NCBI GenBank assembly: GCA_002778195.1
Contig: PCDI01000001.1
Span: 2,930,857-2,994,856, forward strand
Direction of reading: 5' to 3'
DNA: 64,000 nt
Source: Raffaelea ambrosiae
Taxonomy: Eukaryota > Ascomycota > Sordariomycetes > Ophiostomatales > Ophiostomataceae
The notes under the pieces are model-generated. The model was given only the letters and a program-made list of their open reading frames with translations, did not search any database and was not told the DNA's origin. Position numbers and translations under genes: made by a program. Positions 1-10,856 of the stretch are shown here, piece by piece (the stretch's first letter is position 1; every line of letters starts with the position of its first letter).

Positions 1-2019
1 ACCAATGCAACCAATGCACGCGAAGAGAACAGCAGACGCACAGCAAGTGCCCAGGAGAGTTTACGAGTATACAGAAAAGAGGCAAAGCAAAAAAAATTAA
101 AAACTAGAAACACAGAGTTACGCCAACCATGCATGCAATAGTTAGAGCGCGGTCGGCTTGGCTAGCACGGCCCCAGGTGGATTCGCAGTGTCATAGCTTG
201 CACGGAGACCGCTGAAGGGCCCCATTGGCAGCGGATGCACACCGTAGAAGCACAGAAGGGACCTCCCCCCCCCCGAGCCATTCCCCAACAAAAACGCTAC
301 TCTGGACGGCCACGATGCCCCTTCACGGAAGACGCGGTCGTCGTCTTCACTGCTTTCGCTTCGTTCAACGCGCGCCTCGCATAATATTACATAGTAGTCT
401 CTCTGCAGGAGGGCTTCGCCCCGGAGACGCCGCACCAATAACAGGGACTCGCAGCCGGACAAGTAGACGAACAAGGGAGGCTCGAGGTGACAGCCCGGGT
501 CGCTGGAGCTGGCCCGTCGCCCTAGTCCCCTCACGGCACTGTTCAACGCACAGTGTGCGCACGGATATCCAGCAGATCGTAGCTTAGATCTGCCATGGCA
601 CCGAACACGCCGCGATCAGCGCTGCCGCCTCTGTGAAGAGACTGCCTGCCATGTACTCGTAGACGAGCTGCGGTCGCCGGAACGGAACTCGCGGGGACAA
701 GGCTTGCGGAGCCTCGGAAGTCGGCGAGCGTTGCTGGACAGACTCGCGAGCCTGGGTGATTTCCAATAAGCTGCTGCGATCTCCCACTAATTCCATAGTA
801 TAGAACGCCCGGCAGGATACTACGGGATGCTAGACTTCACTAATCAACTGGCCGGCGTTGCAATCCGCAGGACCTGGTTAGCCAGGCTGTTGGCTCGTAG
901 TGTTGTGCTTGGCTGTTCTTGACTGTTCTTGACTGTTCTTGACTGTTCTCGTCCTCTGCTGTTCAGAGACACGACTAGCTGGCTCGACGAAAATCCTTCG
1001 CCCGTGATTCTATCACATTTGCCTGCGCCCACCATGTCTTAGCTCTGCATAGCACGGGTTTCTCTATTTCGCCTTGCTCTCTTTATGCATCTCACTTCGC
1101 TAATTTGCCCTCTTTCCTACAGGCTCCCCTTCTTTCTCCCTGTTTTTTGTCGACATTTTCCCAAGGCTCCCGCGGCAAGTGGAAATTGTATTTTCTCTAC
1201 TTTGCCTTAGTGCCGTTGAAGAATGACGAAATGCAGGCGTGTCAGCTGCCATTGGGAGGCGTGTCCTGCTGAGGGGGGGGGGGGCATGCAATGTGAGCCT
1301 GAAAGTGACGTGACGGGCTGGTGGTCGAGGAAAACATCCCCTGGAAAGAGCCCTGTGACGAATCGACATCCTTCCGGGGCCTCTCTTTGGGGCATGGCCG
1401 GCAGCGCCAGCTGTTCTGGCAGACCCACTGCAGCTCTCTCATCCGCATGCCTGCCCTGGCTCCGAGTGTCCTGAACGCTGCCTTTCTGGCAGGGGAAGCC
1501 TTTCTGGCAGGGGGGAGGAGGGTGGTGGCTGCGGCCTGCAAGGCCTGCAGACACTAGCGGTGGACGTCTCTTAGCGGGCCTGGCGGTCTTGGCGGCCTGT
1601 TGGTGGAACACCCGCAGGCTGGTGGTAACTAAACTATGGCCCTAGTTTCGTGGGTTGGGAAGAAGGGAGACTTTGCAGGGTCTCCGCCCTGGCAGGCCGC
1701 CAGCCGACCGGGCGGCTTTACCCACTAAAAGTCAACGCCCGACTAAACTGGAACTGAGCATAACAGCCACCGTCAGATCGGCTAGACAAATTCTCCGGGA
1801 CGACTGGACGACCCTGGACGACCCTGGACGACAATGGACAACCCTGGACGACCCTGGACGGCCCTGGACGACCCTGGACGGCCCTGGACGACCCTGGACG
1901 ACCTGGACGACCCTGGACGACAGTGGACAATGGACGACAATGGACGACAGTGGACGAGCAACGATCTCGCTCAGCATCCCCCCCCCTTCCCTCCCCGGAC
2001 ACAGAGGACGCCCTACCCT
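1..2019. other. Non-coding stretch with simple repeats
   Basis: I see no credible gene here. The open frames overlap on both strands and show no domain, signal peptide or splice structure. The stretch holds a short TTCTTGACTG repeat (about 904-950), a duplicated CTTTCTGGCAGGGG near 1489-1515 and the decamer minisatellite at 1802-1955. It lies downstream of the xylanase on the minus strand, so part of it should be that gene's 3' flank. Confidence 0.6.
1802..1955. repeat. Decamer minisatellite
   Basis: About fifteen tandem, slightly diverged copies of CCTGGACGAC run in register, with a few 7- to 9-base variants near the right end. It stays open in several frames only because the unit lacks stops, so the apparent peptides are not evidence of coding. 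It begins to decay about 65 bp before the xylanase stop codon. Confidence 0.9.
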
Positions 2020-4155
2020 CTAGAGCAGCAGGACACCCACAGCGGCGGCCAGCACGGCAACAGCGCCCTGGTCCGAGAGGGTTGGGAGGCCTGCCAGGCC
2101 CACGAAGAAGCCTGAGAAGCGCGAGAAGCCTGAAAGGCCTGGAGACCAGGCACAGCCGCCCGAGGTGGCCACACTATCCGCAGCCACGATGCCCCCGGAA
2201 GACCCAGCCGTGCTGCTGCTGGCACTGCTGGCACCGCTGGCACTGCTGGACATGTCTGTGGTGGACATGTCGGCCATGCTGTCGGGCGTGCTGGCCGTGC
2301 TGCCGGCGCTGTCTGGGCTCTGCATCTCGGTGGCCGCGGCCAGAGCGTCGCTGCTGCTGCCCGCGTCTGCTGCTGGGATCGACCCTGCGCTGCCTCCAAA
2401 GCTGCCATCGGCTTCTGGAACCGACCCCGAGCTGCCCCCAAAGCTGCCGACAAAGGCACTGCCAGGGCTCGTCTGAGGAGAGCTGGCTGGGCTGGCTGGG
2501 CTGGCTGGGGTGCCTGGGGTGCCTGGGGTGCCTGAGCTTGCCGAGCTTGTGGAGCTGCCTCCTGCCGTCCCGTTGAGGCCGTTCAGACCGCCTGTCGAAC
2601 CATCACTATTGCTGCTGCTGCTGCTGTTGGTCCCCGACGACGTCCCACCCACACCGGCAGCGGCGGCGGCGGTCGACGACGGCAGCGCGACGCCCGCGGC
2701 GGACGCCAGCACGCTGGCGACGGCGGTGTAGGCGGGCTTGCGGACGAGGTTCTCGTCGAAGAGACAGGCGGCGCCGGTGCCGGGAAAGGTGCTGGGGATC
2801 CAGCTGTAGCGGTCGGTGTACTCCCAGGCGACGACGCCGACGCAGGCGGCGCCGACGTCGACGCAGGCGCCGACCATGCTGGCATAGTCGGTCGCCTGCT
2901 GCTGCACCAGGGCCGTCGACGGCGGCAGCGACGGCTGCCGCACGTCCAGCTCCGTCAGCGCCACCTCCAGGCCGAGGCGGGTGAACTGCCGCAGCACGCC
3001 GGCCATGGCCGCGCGCGCCGGCGTCTGGCCCACCGTCATGTGCGCCTGGAAGCCGACGCCGTCGATGCGCAGCCCGGCCTGCTGGACCAGGCGCACAATG
3101 GCCAGCGCCGCCTGCGTCTTGTTGCCGCCGAACTCGAGGTTGAAGTCGTTGTAGTACAGCCGGGCGCCCGGGTCGGCGGCGGCGGCGGCGGCAAACGAGA
3201 TGGGGAGGAAGTCGGTGCCCAGCACCTGGAAGAAGACCGAGTCGCGGAACGTGCCGTTGTCGTTGAGCGCCTCGTTGACCACGTCCCAACTGTAGCACTG
3301 GCCGCGGTAGTGGCCGACCACGTTGGCAATGTGTGCCTGGATCGCCGCCGTGAGCGTCTGGCGCGTCCAGGCCGTCGTGGTGACTGGAGGCGTGTTAGTG
3401 CTGCTGGGTCTTTTGCCATGTCCATTCTTTGGTGTTTCTGATTCTCTGGTTCTCTGGTTCTCTTTCTGATTCTCTGGTTCTCTTTCTGATTCTCTTTGGC
3501 TTGCTCTGCCTCTGCGTTTCTGTCTTTTTTCTCTTTCTTCTTTCTCTCTGTCTTTTTTTTTCTTTCTTTCTTTCATTCTCTCATTCTTCTTTCTCTCTTT
3601 CATTCTCTCTTTCTTCTTCCTCTCTTTCATTCTCTCTTTCTTCTTTCTCTCTTTCAATGTCTCTCTCTTCCTTTCATCCTCTCTGCACCTCTTCTTTCTC
3701 TCTTCCTGTCACTCACTAAACTGGGGCAGCTGCTGGAACCACGTCAAGGTATGGCACCGGAACTGCTGCCGGTTCGTCTGCGCCAACGTCCGCACCCGGT
3801 CCGGGCTCCCAAACACAAACGAATCCTGCTGCGGCTCGGTCGGCTGCCACTTTTGGCTGTTCTCGGGCACCAGGATGCCGAACTCGCTGGCGTCGTTGAC
3901 CACCTGCATGTATGCCGTGTCGTTGAACAGGTTGGTGTCTGTCGCCGTGCCAAAGAACCGCTTGCCCGCGGCGACGGCGAGATTGTGCAGGCCAAGGCTG
4001 GCACCCGAGGACGCCGCACTCGAGGCGGCACCGGATCCAACACTCGATGCCGCAGACGGCAGAGACGAGCCCGTATCCGTACCGTACGATTGCGCGTTCA
4101 CCGCCGACGAGGTGCTGGCCAGCAGCCCTGCCGCGAGAAGCCCCCAGCGAGCCAT
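2020..4155 (-). CDS. GH10 endo-1,4-beta-xylanase, probably surface-anchored
   Basis: Hydrolyses internal beta-1,4 bonds of xylan; secreted. Two exons: 4155-3717 and 3383-2020, with a 333-bp intron (GTGAGT donor, CCAG acceptor), giving 600 aa. Residues 1-21 look like a signal peptide, followed by a Ser/Ala-rich linker and then a GH10 barrel. The acid/base is E184 in WDVVNEALN and the nucleophile is E291 in ALTELDVRQ. The frame runs straight across the splice at QLPQF/ITTTAW. After the barrel come about 170 residues rich in Ser, Gly, Thr and Pro, ending in a hydrophobic segment (AVAVLAAAVGVLLL). This suggests a GPI-type anchor rather than a freely secreted enzyme; the anchor is inference. No CBM1 is visible. 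The intron is a purine-rich repeat in the sense strand. Family assignment is secure, the anchor less so. Confidence 0.93.
2472..2536 (-). repeat. Coding repeat in the xylanase tail
   Basis: Short tandem units of about 9 bp (GGCTGGGCT and GGGTGCCTG on the plus strand) encode TPGTPGTPASPASPAS in the low-complexity tail of the xylanase. They lie outside the catalytic domain. Confidence 0.8.
3429..3716 (-). repeat. Purine-rich repeat filling the xylanase intron
   Basis: Most of the 333-bp intron is built of GAAAGAGAG-like units in the sense strand (pyrimidine on the plus strand). The intron is several times longer than most others in this window. Confidence 0.85.
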
Positions 4156-4200
4156 GGTCAATAATAACGACAACGACGACAAAGAATAATGAAACAGATG

Positions 4201-4254
4201 TGAGGACAAGAGGACAAGAGACAAGAGGACAAGAGACAAGAGGACAAAAGAACA
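4201..4254. repeat. GAGGACAAGAGACAA tandem repeat
   Basis: Three to four copies of a unit near 16 bp sit about 45-100 bp upstream of the xylanase start codon, so they would lie in its 5' leader or core promoter. Confidence 0.75.
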
Positions 4255-4499
4255 AAAAGAAGAACACGGAATCCACGAGGAAGAGACTGTCAAAGAGTTG
4301 GGATGAAGTAAACAGACCAGGGAAGACTGGGGGATCTTTCTCTTTAAGAGGGCACTGTTTGCTAGTCTTGACGACACAGCATCAGCCGAGGATCGTCTTG
4401 TCGGATTCGCTTCCCCAGAGCTAGTGAAACCAGATGAGCACCCGAGAGCTCCAGGTCTGGGAAAAAAACAGAAAGATACCCATGATACTTGGCTGATGT

Positions 4500-4592
4500 T
4501 CTGTGGCCTGCGATCTGTGGCCTGCGACCTGCAACCTGCAACCTGCGACCTGCGACCTGTGACCTGCGACCTGCGACCTGCGATCTGCTATA
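4500..4592. repeat. Heptamer tandem repeat (CCTGCGA)
   Basis: About twelve copies of a 7-bp unit, CCTGCGA with variants CCTGTGG, CCTGCAA and TCTGTGG, lie head to tail. The position is intergenic. Confidence 0.85.
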
Positions 4593-6154
4593 TGACGCCC
4601 GTGGTCTCTTAACTATTGTTGAGCTGCGACAACCGGTCATGAGGCCACGGCCGATCCTCTTTTGCGCGTTTCAGCGTGCCGGTCTGCGTCAGGCTCGAAA
4701 TCCCAATGAAAAAAAAGGCATTTTCATTGCGATTGTCCCTTGGCCCCAAGAACTGAGAGTTCAGTTCTATCAGTTCGAATCCGATGGTGCAGCTTTGTCA
4801 GGTCTCTTACTGTTGGCAGCCGGCGACTTGAAAAACCCGCCGGAGAATTCTCTTTTCTTTTGCATTTTTAAACTTGTCTCTCCATGTCAAGATCTTCCGG
4901 AAACTCCTCGATGCTTATTCTTTCGTCTCTTCTGCGGTTTCAGAACTCTCCGACGAGCCAGCCGCAGGACAGTACTCTGTGCTTTGTCGCACCTTGCTGT
5001 TTTGCCTGAAGAATCGGAACTTGGTCGATCAAACACATCATCTTCCTTCAAGTTATGCTTCCATTCTCCGCGACGAGAGTACAGATGGTAGGAGTTCAGT
5101 CGAATGGCTCGGGCAAGGCCCTTTTTTTTTTTTTTTCTTTTCCTCTTGTTGTTCACCTTGCTGAAGGGTGCTGCATTCCCAAGTTGGTAGAATAGCGCAC
5201 GGAGCAACAAAAACGCCGTTCTTCTTAACCTAACCCGCTGTCTCGCTTTTGCAAGTTTTTGCAACATTGTTTCTGAGGCATGGAACAATTTGCCAATCGA
5301 GTGAATTGAGTGAATTGACACCCCTTCTCCTTGCCCTACTCGCATCTTCTCAGTCCTCTGAATACGGCCAGTTCGACAGTCCGAACCGGAGCCGAGAGGA
5401 ATAACTATGCAGCCAACATGGGTAGACATTCATTGACGACGATGCGCCGCTGGATTGAGCATGTCAAGATCGGCCAAGGCTCTACAGACGGGCATGCTTT
5501 GTGAGATCCCAGGAGACGAGGCCTATCTACATGCGCCTGCGCGCGATTGCCTAGGCAGAGCACAATCCGCCCAGAGCCAAGCTCGTGCTGATCCATGGAC
5601 ACACTGTTTTCAAGATGACGTTTGCTGCTCTTGCTTTCGTGGCACAACTGGTTGAATACGACCAACACAAGGAAAGGAAAGTGGCACAAAGGCTGGAAAA
5701 TGGAAGAAACGATGGAAACAAGAGGCAGACGTCAGACGGCAGACGTCAGAATCAAGACAACAGGGTATCTCAAAGCGCATGATTGATGCAGGTGTGTTGC
5801 GGCCTTTCTGTTCCTTTGGTTTTTCTTTTTTTTCCTTTTTTCTTTTTTCCTCTGCTCCAGACCCCTTCCCATGTCCTGTCCCGTCAACCCTAAATTGCAC
5901 CGTTCATCCGCGATATATTGCATCCACATAAAGGCTGAATCGCTCCCTGCTCGCCGTTTTTGTCTCCCACCATCCTCCATGACACGTCTCTGCATTTGCT
6001 GCTTTGCTGGCCCACTCTCCGCACCGAGAATGCTACTGGTAGAGACCACTGGCGGTGGCCTCCCAACGATCGTTCGGGGCAACGTGGGACGGCAGGCCCG
6101 CAGAAGCGAAGAGAAGCGAGCAGGTTGGAAGGGTGTGCGTGGAATGGGGAACGG

Positions 6155-6174
6155 ACACACACACACACACACAC
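6155..6174. repeat. AC dinucleotide microsatellite
   Basis: A plain AC run of about ten units in intergenic DNA. Confidence 0.95.
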
Positions 6175-6713
6175 GAAGCAAGACGAGGAGGCAATATGAA
6201 GAGACGTACGCTCTTTGGCTGCGATGATTTGGCCGAGAAAGAGTTTTTGCGTGTCCCGTTCCCCTGCTGAATGGGCCGCCGTGCCGACCACCTGCGCCGG
6301 AAGATTGAGCCTCCACCCCAAGGTTGATTGAGCATGCATACAGTGAAAAGAGGGAAGCAATTTGAGGCTGTCTTGTTCTTTTGTTCTCTTGTTCTTGTCA
6401 TCGTCCCAATCCTTGTCACTTTGCGCCATGACAGACGACCGCACTTTGGATCAGTGAGCAGAAGACACACTGTCTACACACGAAACGGCCATCTTGTCCG
6501 TTCTTTGTCATTCTGAAAACTAGTTTGTTCTTCTTTGCATCCTGAAAAGGGAGCCCGTTGCGACACACAGCGAGACAAAACATCAAAAAGGAACATCAAA
6601 AAGAACAAAGAAAAAATCAAAGAACAAATTCAAAGACAGAATCAAAGAAACACGGCAAAGACAGGCGAGATACACAAACGGGCCGGGCAGATGGGCAAGG
6701 AGGAAGGAAGAAG

Positions 6714-8012
6714 ATGCGTTCTCGGCCGCTCGTCGCGCTGCTGCTGTTGGTCGGGGTCGGTGCGGGAGATCCACAGGCCCGAGACGGTGGGCGAGCGTCT
6801 GCAGTAGGAACAAAAGCCACCGGGGCCGCAGACGGTGTCCACCAGACGACCGTCCCCGCGACCCTCTCGCGACGCCATGCGGACCACTGCCCGCACGACA
6901 ACCTGCTGCGCTGCTTCATCCGCAGCCAGATCCTGGCCTACACGTTCTGCAGCTGGTCCGTCGGCATCTACCCGACGCCGGTGACGGTCTACGAGACGGT
7001 GAGTCTGGCGGCGCCGGTGACGGCGACGGTGATTTCGTCGCCGGGACCGTCGTCGTCTACATCGTCGCCGGCATCGTCGTCAGCATCGTCGCCTCCGTTG
7101 TCGCCTCCGTCGTCGCTCTCCACGGTCACAACCACCGAGACCGAAAGAGACACACTCGTGTCCACGAGCACCGTCGTCAGCGACCACACACAGACGACCA
7201 CCACGACAGCGACAGAGACGAAGACCCAGACAACCACCGACACCGTCGTGTCGACCGTCAGCATCGTCACCACCGTCACACTATCGGCGTCGTCGCTGTC
7301 GACGGTCGCCCGTGCGAACGGGACCTTGGACCCTCGGCCGACGACGACGACCGCGACGACCACGACACCCCCCCCTTCCTCCGCGCTCCTCTCTCCGCGC
7401 ACCTCCCCCGAACAGACCTCCCTCGCCTGCCTCGCCGACCTCCGGCCCGACGCCCTGGCCATCACCAGCGCCTGCGGCTGCTTCTCCGAGGGCCTGCCGC
7501 TGCCCACCGTGACCGCCACCGTGACGCTGCGCGCCGGCGCGCCCACCTGCGCCGGCGGCCAGCCCACGTTCCCCGACTGCTTCGCCGACTTCCACCCCTA
7601 CAACTGCGGCACCGACCACGTCGGCCAGATTGCCTGCTCGTGCGCGGCCACCACCGAGGGCACCGCCCAGTGCACGCTCGGCGACTACGAGCGCGACAAT
7701 GCCTGTCTGTCGTCGGACGACTGTGCCGACGGCTGGTTCTGCACCGCGATTGACTGTTTCGGGGACGGCGTGGACGCGGTGTGCACCCAGGCGTGCCCCG
7801 TTCTGTTCCGTCCGGGCGAGGGCGACGGGGGGAACGAGGGCGGCAGCAGCAACGGCGCGGACGATTTCATCGTGCCTCTGCCCGGGGACGCCGGCAGCAC
7901 CCGGCCCCCGATGCACAGCCGCCCACACACGCTCCACCAGCACAACCTCAGCATTGTGATTGTCCACAGCGGACCCGGACCTGGCCGTGGAAGGGCCCAG
8001 CAGGGTGTTTAG
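6714..8012 (+). CDS. Secreted Thr/Ser-rich protein with Cys-rich C-terminal region
   Basis: Function unknown. The 433-aa single-exon model starts at the ATG giving MRSRPLVALLLLVGVGAG, a clear signal peptide; the frame is open further upstream but only as low-complexity Lys/Gln sequence. A short Cys-containing segment (CPHDNLLRCFIRSQ, then FCSW) is followed by about 130 residues dominated by Thr, Ser and Val, expected to be O-glycosylated. A Cys-rich region then spans roughly residues 240-365, with SACGCFSEG, CAGGQPTFPDC, FHPYNCG and DDCADGWFC. This architecture is common in fungal wall or extracellular proteins. The last 60 residues have no hydrophobic anchor. A GTGAGT at 6998 could be a cryptic donor, but the frame stays open. 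The gene converges with the monooxygenase downstream. Confidence 0.75.
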   Translation: MRSRPLVALLLLVGVGAGDPQARDGGRASAVGTKATGAADGVHQTTVPATLSRRHADHCPHDNLLRCFIRSQILAYTFCSWSVGIYPTPVTVYETVSLAAPVTATVISSPGPSSSTSSPASSSASSPPLSPPSSLSTVTTTETERDTLVSTSTVVSDHTQTTTTTATETKTQTTTDTVVSTVSIVTTVTLSASSLSTVARANGTLDPRPTTTTATTTTPPPSSALLSPRTSPEQTSLACLADLRPDALAITSACGCFSEGLPLPTVTATVTLRAGAPTCAGGQPTFPDCFADFHPYNCGTDHVGQIACSCAATTEGTAQCTLGDYERDNACLSSDDCADGWFCTAIDCFGDGVDAVCTQACPVLFRPGEGDGGNEGGSSNGADDFIVPLPGDAGSTRPPMHSRPHTLHQHNLSIVIVHSGPGPGRGRAQQGV

Positions 8013-8383
8013 TGGGAAGGGACGCCCAGAATACAAGAACTGGTTGTCTCTATACACGTCGACCCTGTGTTGGGTGGCAGCCAGGGACCTCCATTCAAAC
8101 CTCGTCTCGCTTGGCTTCCAAACACATTGGAAGGATGCAACTGGTCGTTTCTCATATTCAGGGGCAATTTCATACACCGCTTCGTCGTTTGTTCAAGTAT
8201 TTGCCATCTCCATTTTACTGTCGTTTTTAGGTACCTTACTGCTGTGTGCTTGTATTCATTTACCACAATGACATCATTTTGCTATGTCTCGCGTCTAGCA
8301 TGCCATATTCGACGGCGCATACACACTCCAGTGTCTGTCCGTGCTCTTGCTCCTTCTTGAACTCGCTTCACGCCACTCCCTTT
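8013..8383. other. 3' intergenic between convergent genes
   Basis: Moderately AT-rich spacer between the stop codons of the secreted protein (+) and the monooxygenase (-). It should contain both 3' UTRs. Nothing else seen. Confidence 0.7.
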
Positions 8384-9933
8384 TTACTGCCTCCTCCCCT
8401 TGCGCGGCTGTTTCAAGTGCAGGTCCAGATCGGGAGGATACGGCACCGACGCGTCCGGCTCAACGGCCGCCGGCAGCCCCCGTGCTAGGCGACGCTGCAG
8501 ATCCTCCCGCGCATCCGCAATGGTCGCCTCCAGGTCAACGTCCCAGATGTACGCCTGGCGCGCCAGGATCTCCGCCTGGATCGCGCCCCAGTCCTGGCCC
8601 CGCGCCCGCCACTCGTACAGGTCCGCCGCTCGTCGGCTGCTGGCCGCCAGCCACTGGCCCCGCGCCCGGCGTGCCGCGTCGAAGCTCGCAAACGCCGCCT
8701 GCAGCCCCACGGAGGCGTCCACGCCCCCGGGCGCCGCCGGTGGCGTCCCCCGCAGCGCCGCCAGCAGCGCCGCCAGCAGCTCCGCCAGCACGGCCGCGTC
8801 CTCGAGACACAGGGCCGCTCCGGCGCCATGGTGGGGCGTGCTCGCGTGGGCGGCATCGCCGAGGACGCACACGCGGCCGCGGAAAAAGGACCGCAGCGGG
8901 TGGTCCACCAGGTCAAAGAGCCCCCAGCGCTCGAGCTGGGGGCTGGTCCGGCGCAGCAGGCCCAGGACGTTGGGGCCAAAGGCGGCAAAGTCGGCGAGGG
9001 CGTCGTCGCGGCGGGCCGGCAGGGTGAGACTCGTGCGGCTGGGCCAGTCGTGTTCGGTGCTGGTGAACGCCACGAGGTTGAGCGTCTCGCCGTGGTTGAC
9101 GGGGAAGGTGAGGGCATGGTGGTCGGGGCCCATCTGAGGGGGGGGAACCTGGTCAACGATGTGGAAGGGAAGACAGAGGCCCATCATAACAGCAGCAGCA
9201 ACAACAGTAGCATCGATGCATGGTCCACACTCACCCATAGCACGGAATTCACGGCACGTTCCTCGCCGACGACCCCGACCGCGTCGTCCATCGGGATCAG
9301 GCCGCGGTAGACAAACTTGTGGCTGTAGCCCGGCTGGGCCCCCGGCTGGTCGCTGCCGCCCACGAGCAGCGCCCGCACGCGCGACTTGATGCCGTCGCAG
9401 CCGAGCACCGCATCGGCCTCGGCCGTCGTTCCGTCGTGGAAGTGGAGGGTGAGCGTGGGCGTACGGCCCCCCTCCCCCTCCTCGATCCTTTCCAGACGCT
9501 TCCCCAGGTGCGCCGCGCCCGGCGGCACCAGCGGCACCAGCTCGTCGAGAAACCGCGCGCGGTGGCAGCCCGCATGGCCGGCCTCGTGGCCCACCAGCGT
9601 AAACAGGGGCGCCAGACGCGCGTGGTCCGCCGCCGGCGTGGTGCTGGTGCCGTCCAGGACGTCGAACCAGACGGCGCGCTTGTCGGGCCACGCGTTGTGC
9701 GTGGCCACGCGCCCAAACGCCTCCAGCATGGCCGCGTCGATGAGCCGCATGGCGCGGAGGGCGTTGGCGTGCATGCCGACGCCCGCGCCGATCTCGCCAA
9801 AGGCGGCGGCCTGCTCGTAGAGGCTGAAGGGCACGTGGCGCTTGTGGAGGGCGATCGCCATGGCCAGACCGGTGATGCCGCCGCCGACGATGGCGATGTG
9901 GAAGGGTGGAGGAGACGGAGTTGTCGATGCCAT
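8384..9933 (-). CDS. Group A FAD-dependent monooxygenase (salicylate hydroxylase-like)
   Basis: Predicted NAD(P)H- and FAD-dependent aromatic or related hydroxylase. Two exons, 9933-9235 and 9133-8384, join in phase 0 across a 101-bp intron (GTGAGT donor; CCCCTCAG acceptor), giving 482 aa. Visible motifs are the N-terminal dinucleotide fold GGGITG (17-22), the DG motif in LGCDGIKSRVR (about residue 195) and the GD motif in CVLGDAAHASTPHHGAGA (GD at 325-326). These are the three fingerprints of group A flavoprotein monooxygenases. The start chosen is MASTT; an in-frame ATG nine codons upstream is possible. No signal peptide, so it should be cytosolic. The substrate cannot be read from sequence. 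The intron carries a run of C next to its acceptor. Confidence 0.92.
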
Positions 9934-10340
9934 GGCGCGGAACGGAATCGAACGAAACAAAAAAAAAGTAGATTGTGCAAAAAAAAAGCAATCAAAGACA
10001 CGTACACAGTGGTGGACGAAAACTTGTCGTGAGAGGATCGAGTTGCCAAAAAATCAAAAAGAAAAAAAAATCAAAACATAGTCCCAGACAGCAATGCAAA
10101 GAGCGAGACATGGTTCTCGAGAAAAGGAAGCAAGACGCAGCAAGTTTCTATATCGCAAACGACTGCGTTTGAAAACGTCCATGGCGCTCGTTGCCATGTT
10201 TCCGACGCGAGTTGGAGAAGCCATCGGCAGTCAATGTCGACAAACATCAACATCACCACCACTTTACCAGAGGGGAAGCTGGTTCCTGCGTGCGGGGAAG
10301 AGCAAGACGTCTCCGCGCACGAGTGGCTGGTATTGTGCCG

Positions 10341-10389
10341 CCTGTGGCATGGAGCCTGTGGCATGGAGCCTGTGGCATGGAGCCTGTGT
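10341..10389. repeat. CCTGTGGCATGGAG tandem repeat
   Basis: Three full head-to-tail copies and a partial fourth, nearly identical, which suggests recent expansion. Confidence 0.9.
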
Positions 10390-10805
10390 GTGGCTTTGCT
10401 ATGGGAAGCAGCAACAGACGGAAAGAGCTCGCATCGTTCCTTCCCGATGGGTGCACAGAGCCCAGATGAGCTTTGGCATGCGTCTTCTGGCCTCTTCATT
10501 CCGCGGCTTGCATTGCGTCTGTTCTCATTTCCACCCGCAGGCCTCCCTGCCTGCTTTCTCCCTTCAGCGCCAGACCATGGCAGGCGCCGCTGACACTCCC
10601 GCGAATGCCTCCTTTGCTGGCGGCTAAAGCCTCGCCCATAGTGGCCTGATATTAGCCCAGAGACGTGAGGATAGAGCGACGACGATGGAAGGCAGAGTTC
10701 TGAACGGCCGGAAGGGAGGGGCTTCGAAGCTCTTTCAAGCGTCAAGCCCACGGACAGGCTCTCGACTGCAAGTCTCTGTCCTCTGTCCTCTGTATCCCGT
10801 CTCGT

Positions 10806-10825
10806 CCAGTCCAGTCCAGTCCAGT
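10806..10825. repeat. CCAGT pentamer repeat
   Basis: Four tandem copies, about 30 bp before the ATG of the DUF4419 gene, so probably in its 5' leader. Confidence 0.85.
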
Positions 10826-10856
10826 CTTGCCGTGCCTGCCCAACCAAGAAGACGCT

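Larger units (their letters stand above)
4156..6713. other. Intergenic region between divergent genes
   Basis: This 2.6-kb stretch separates the divergent xylanase and secreted-protein genes and should hold both promoters. It contains a GACAAGAG-type repeat (4201-4254), a 7-bp repeat (4500-4592), a T run near 5120 and an AC dinucleotide run (6155-6174). I found no open frame with recognisable protein features. Confidence 0.6.
9934..10856. other. Divergent promoter region
   Basis: Between the monooxygenase (-) and the DUF4419 gene (+). A-rich near 9957-10075, a 14- to 15-bp repeat at 10341-10389 and CCAGT repeats at 10806-10825 just before the DUF4419 start. No credible open frame. Confidence 0.65.

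Noticed and set aside
1834..2115. Repeat protein encoded by the decamer minisatellite
   Set aside because: Every frame through the repeat lacks stops, so openness is not evidence of coding; no start context or domain.
4770..4790. tRNA B-box-like GTTCGAATCC
   Set aside because: The surrounding bases do not fold into a cloverleaf and no matching A box lies upstream at the expected distance.
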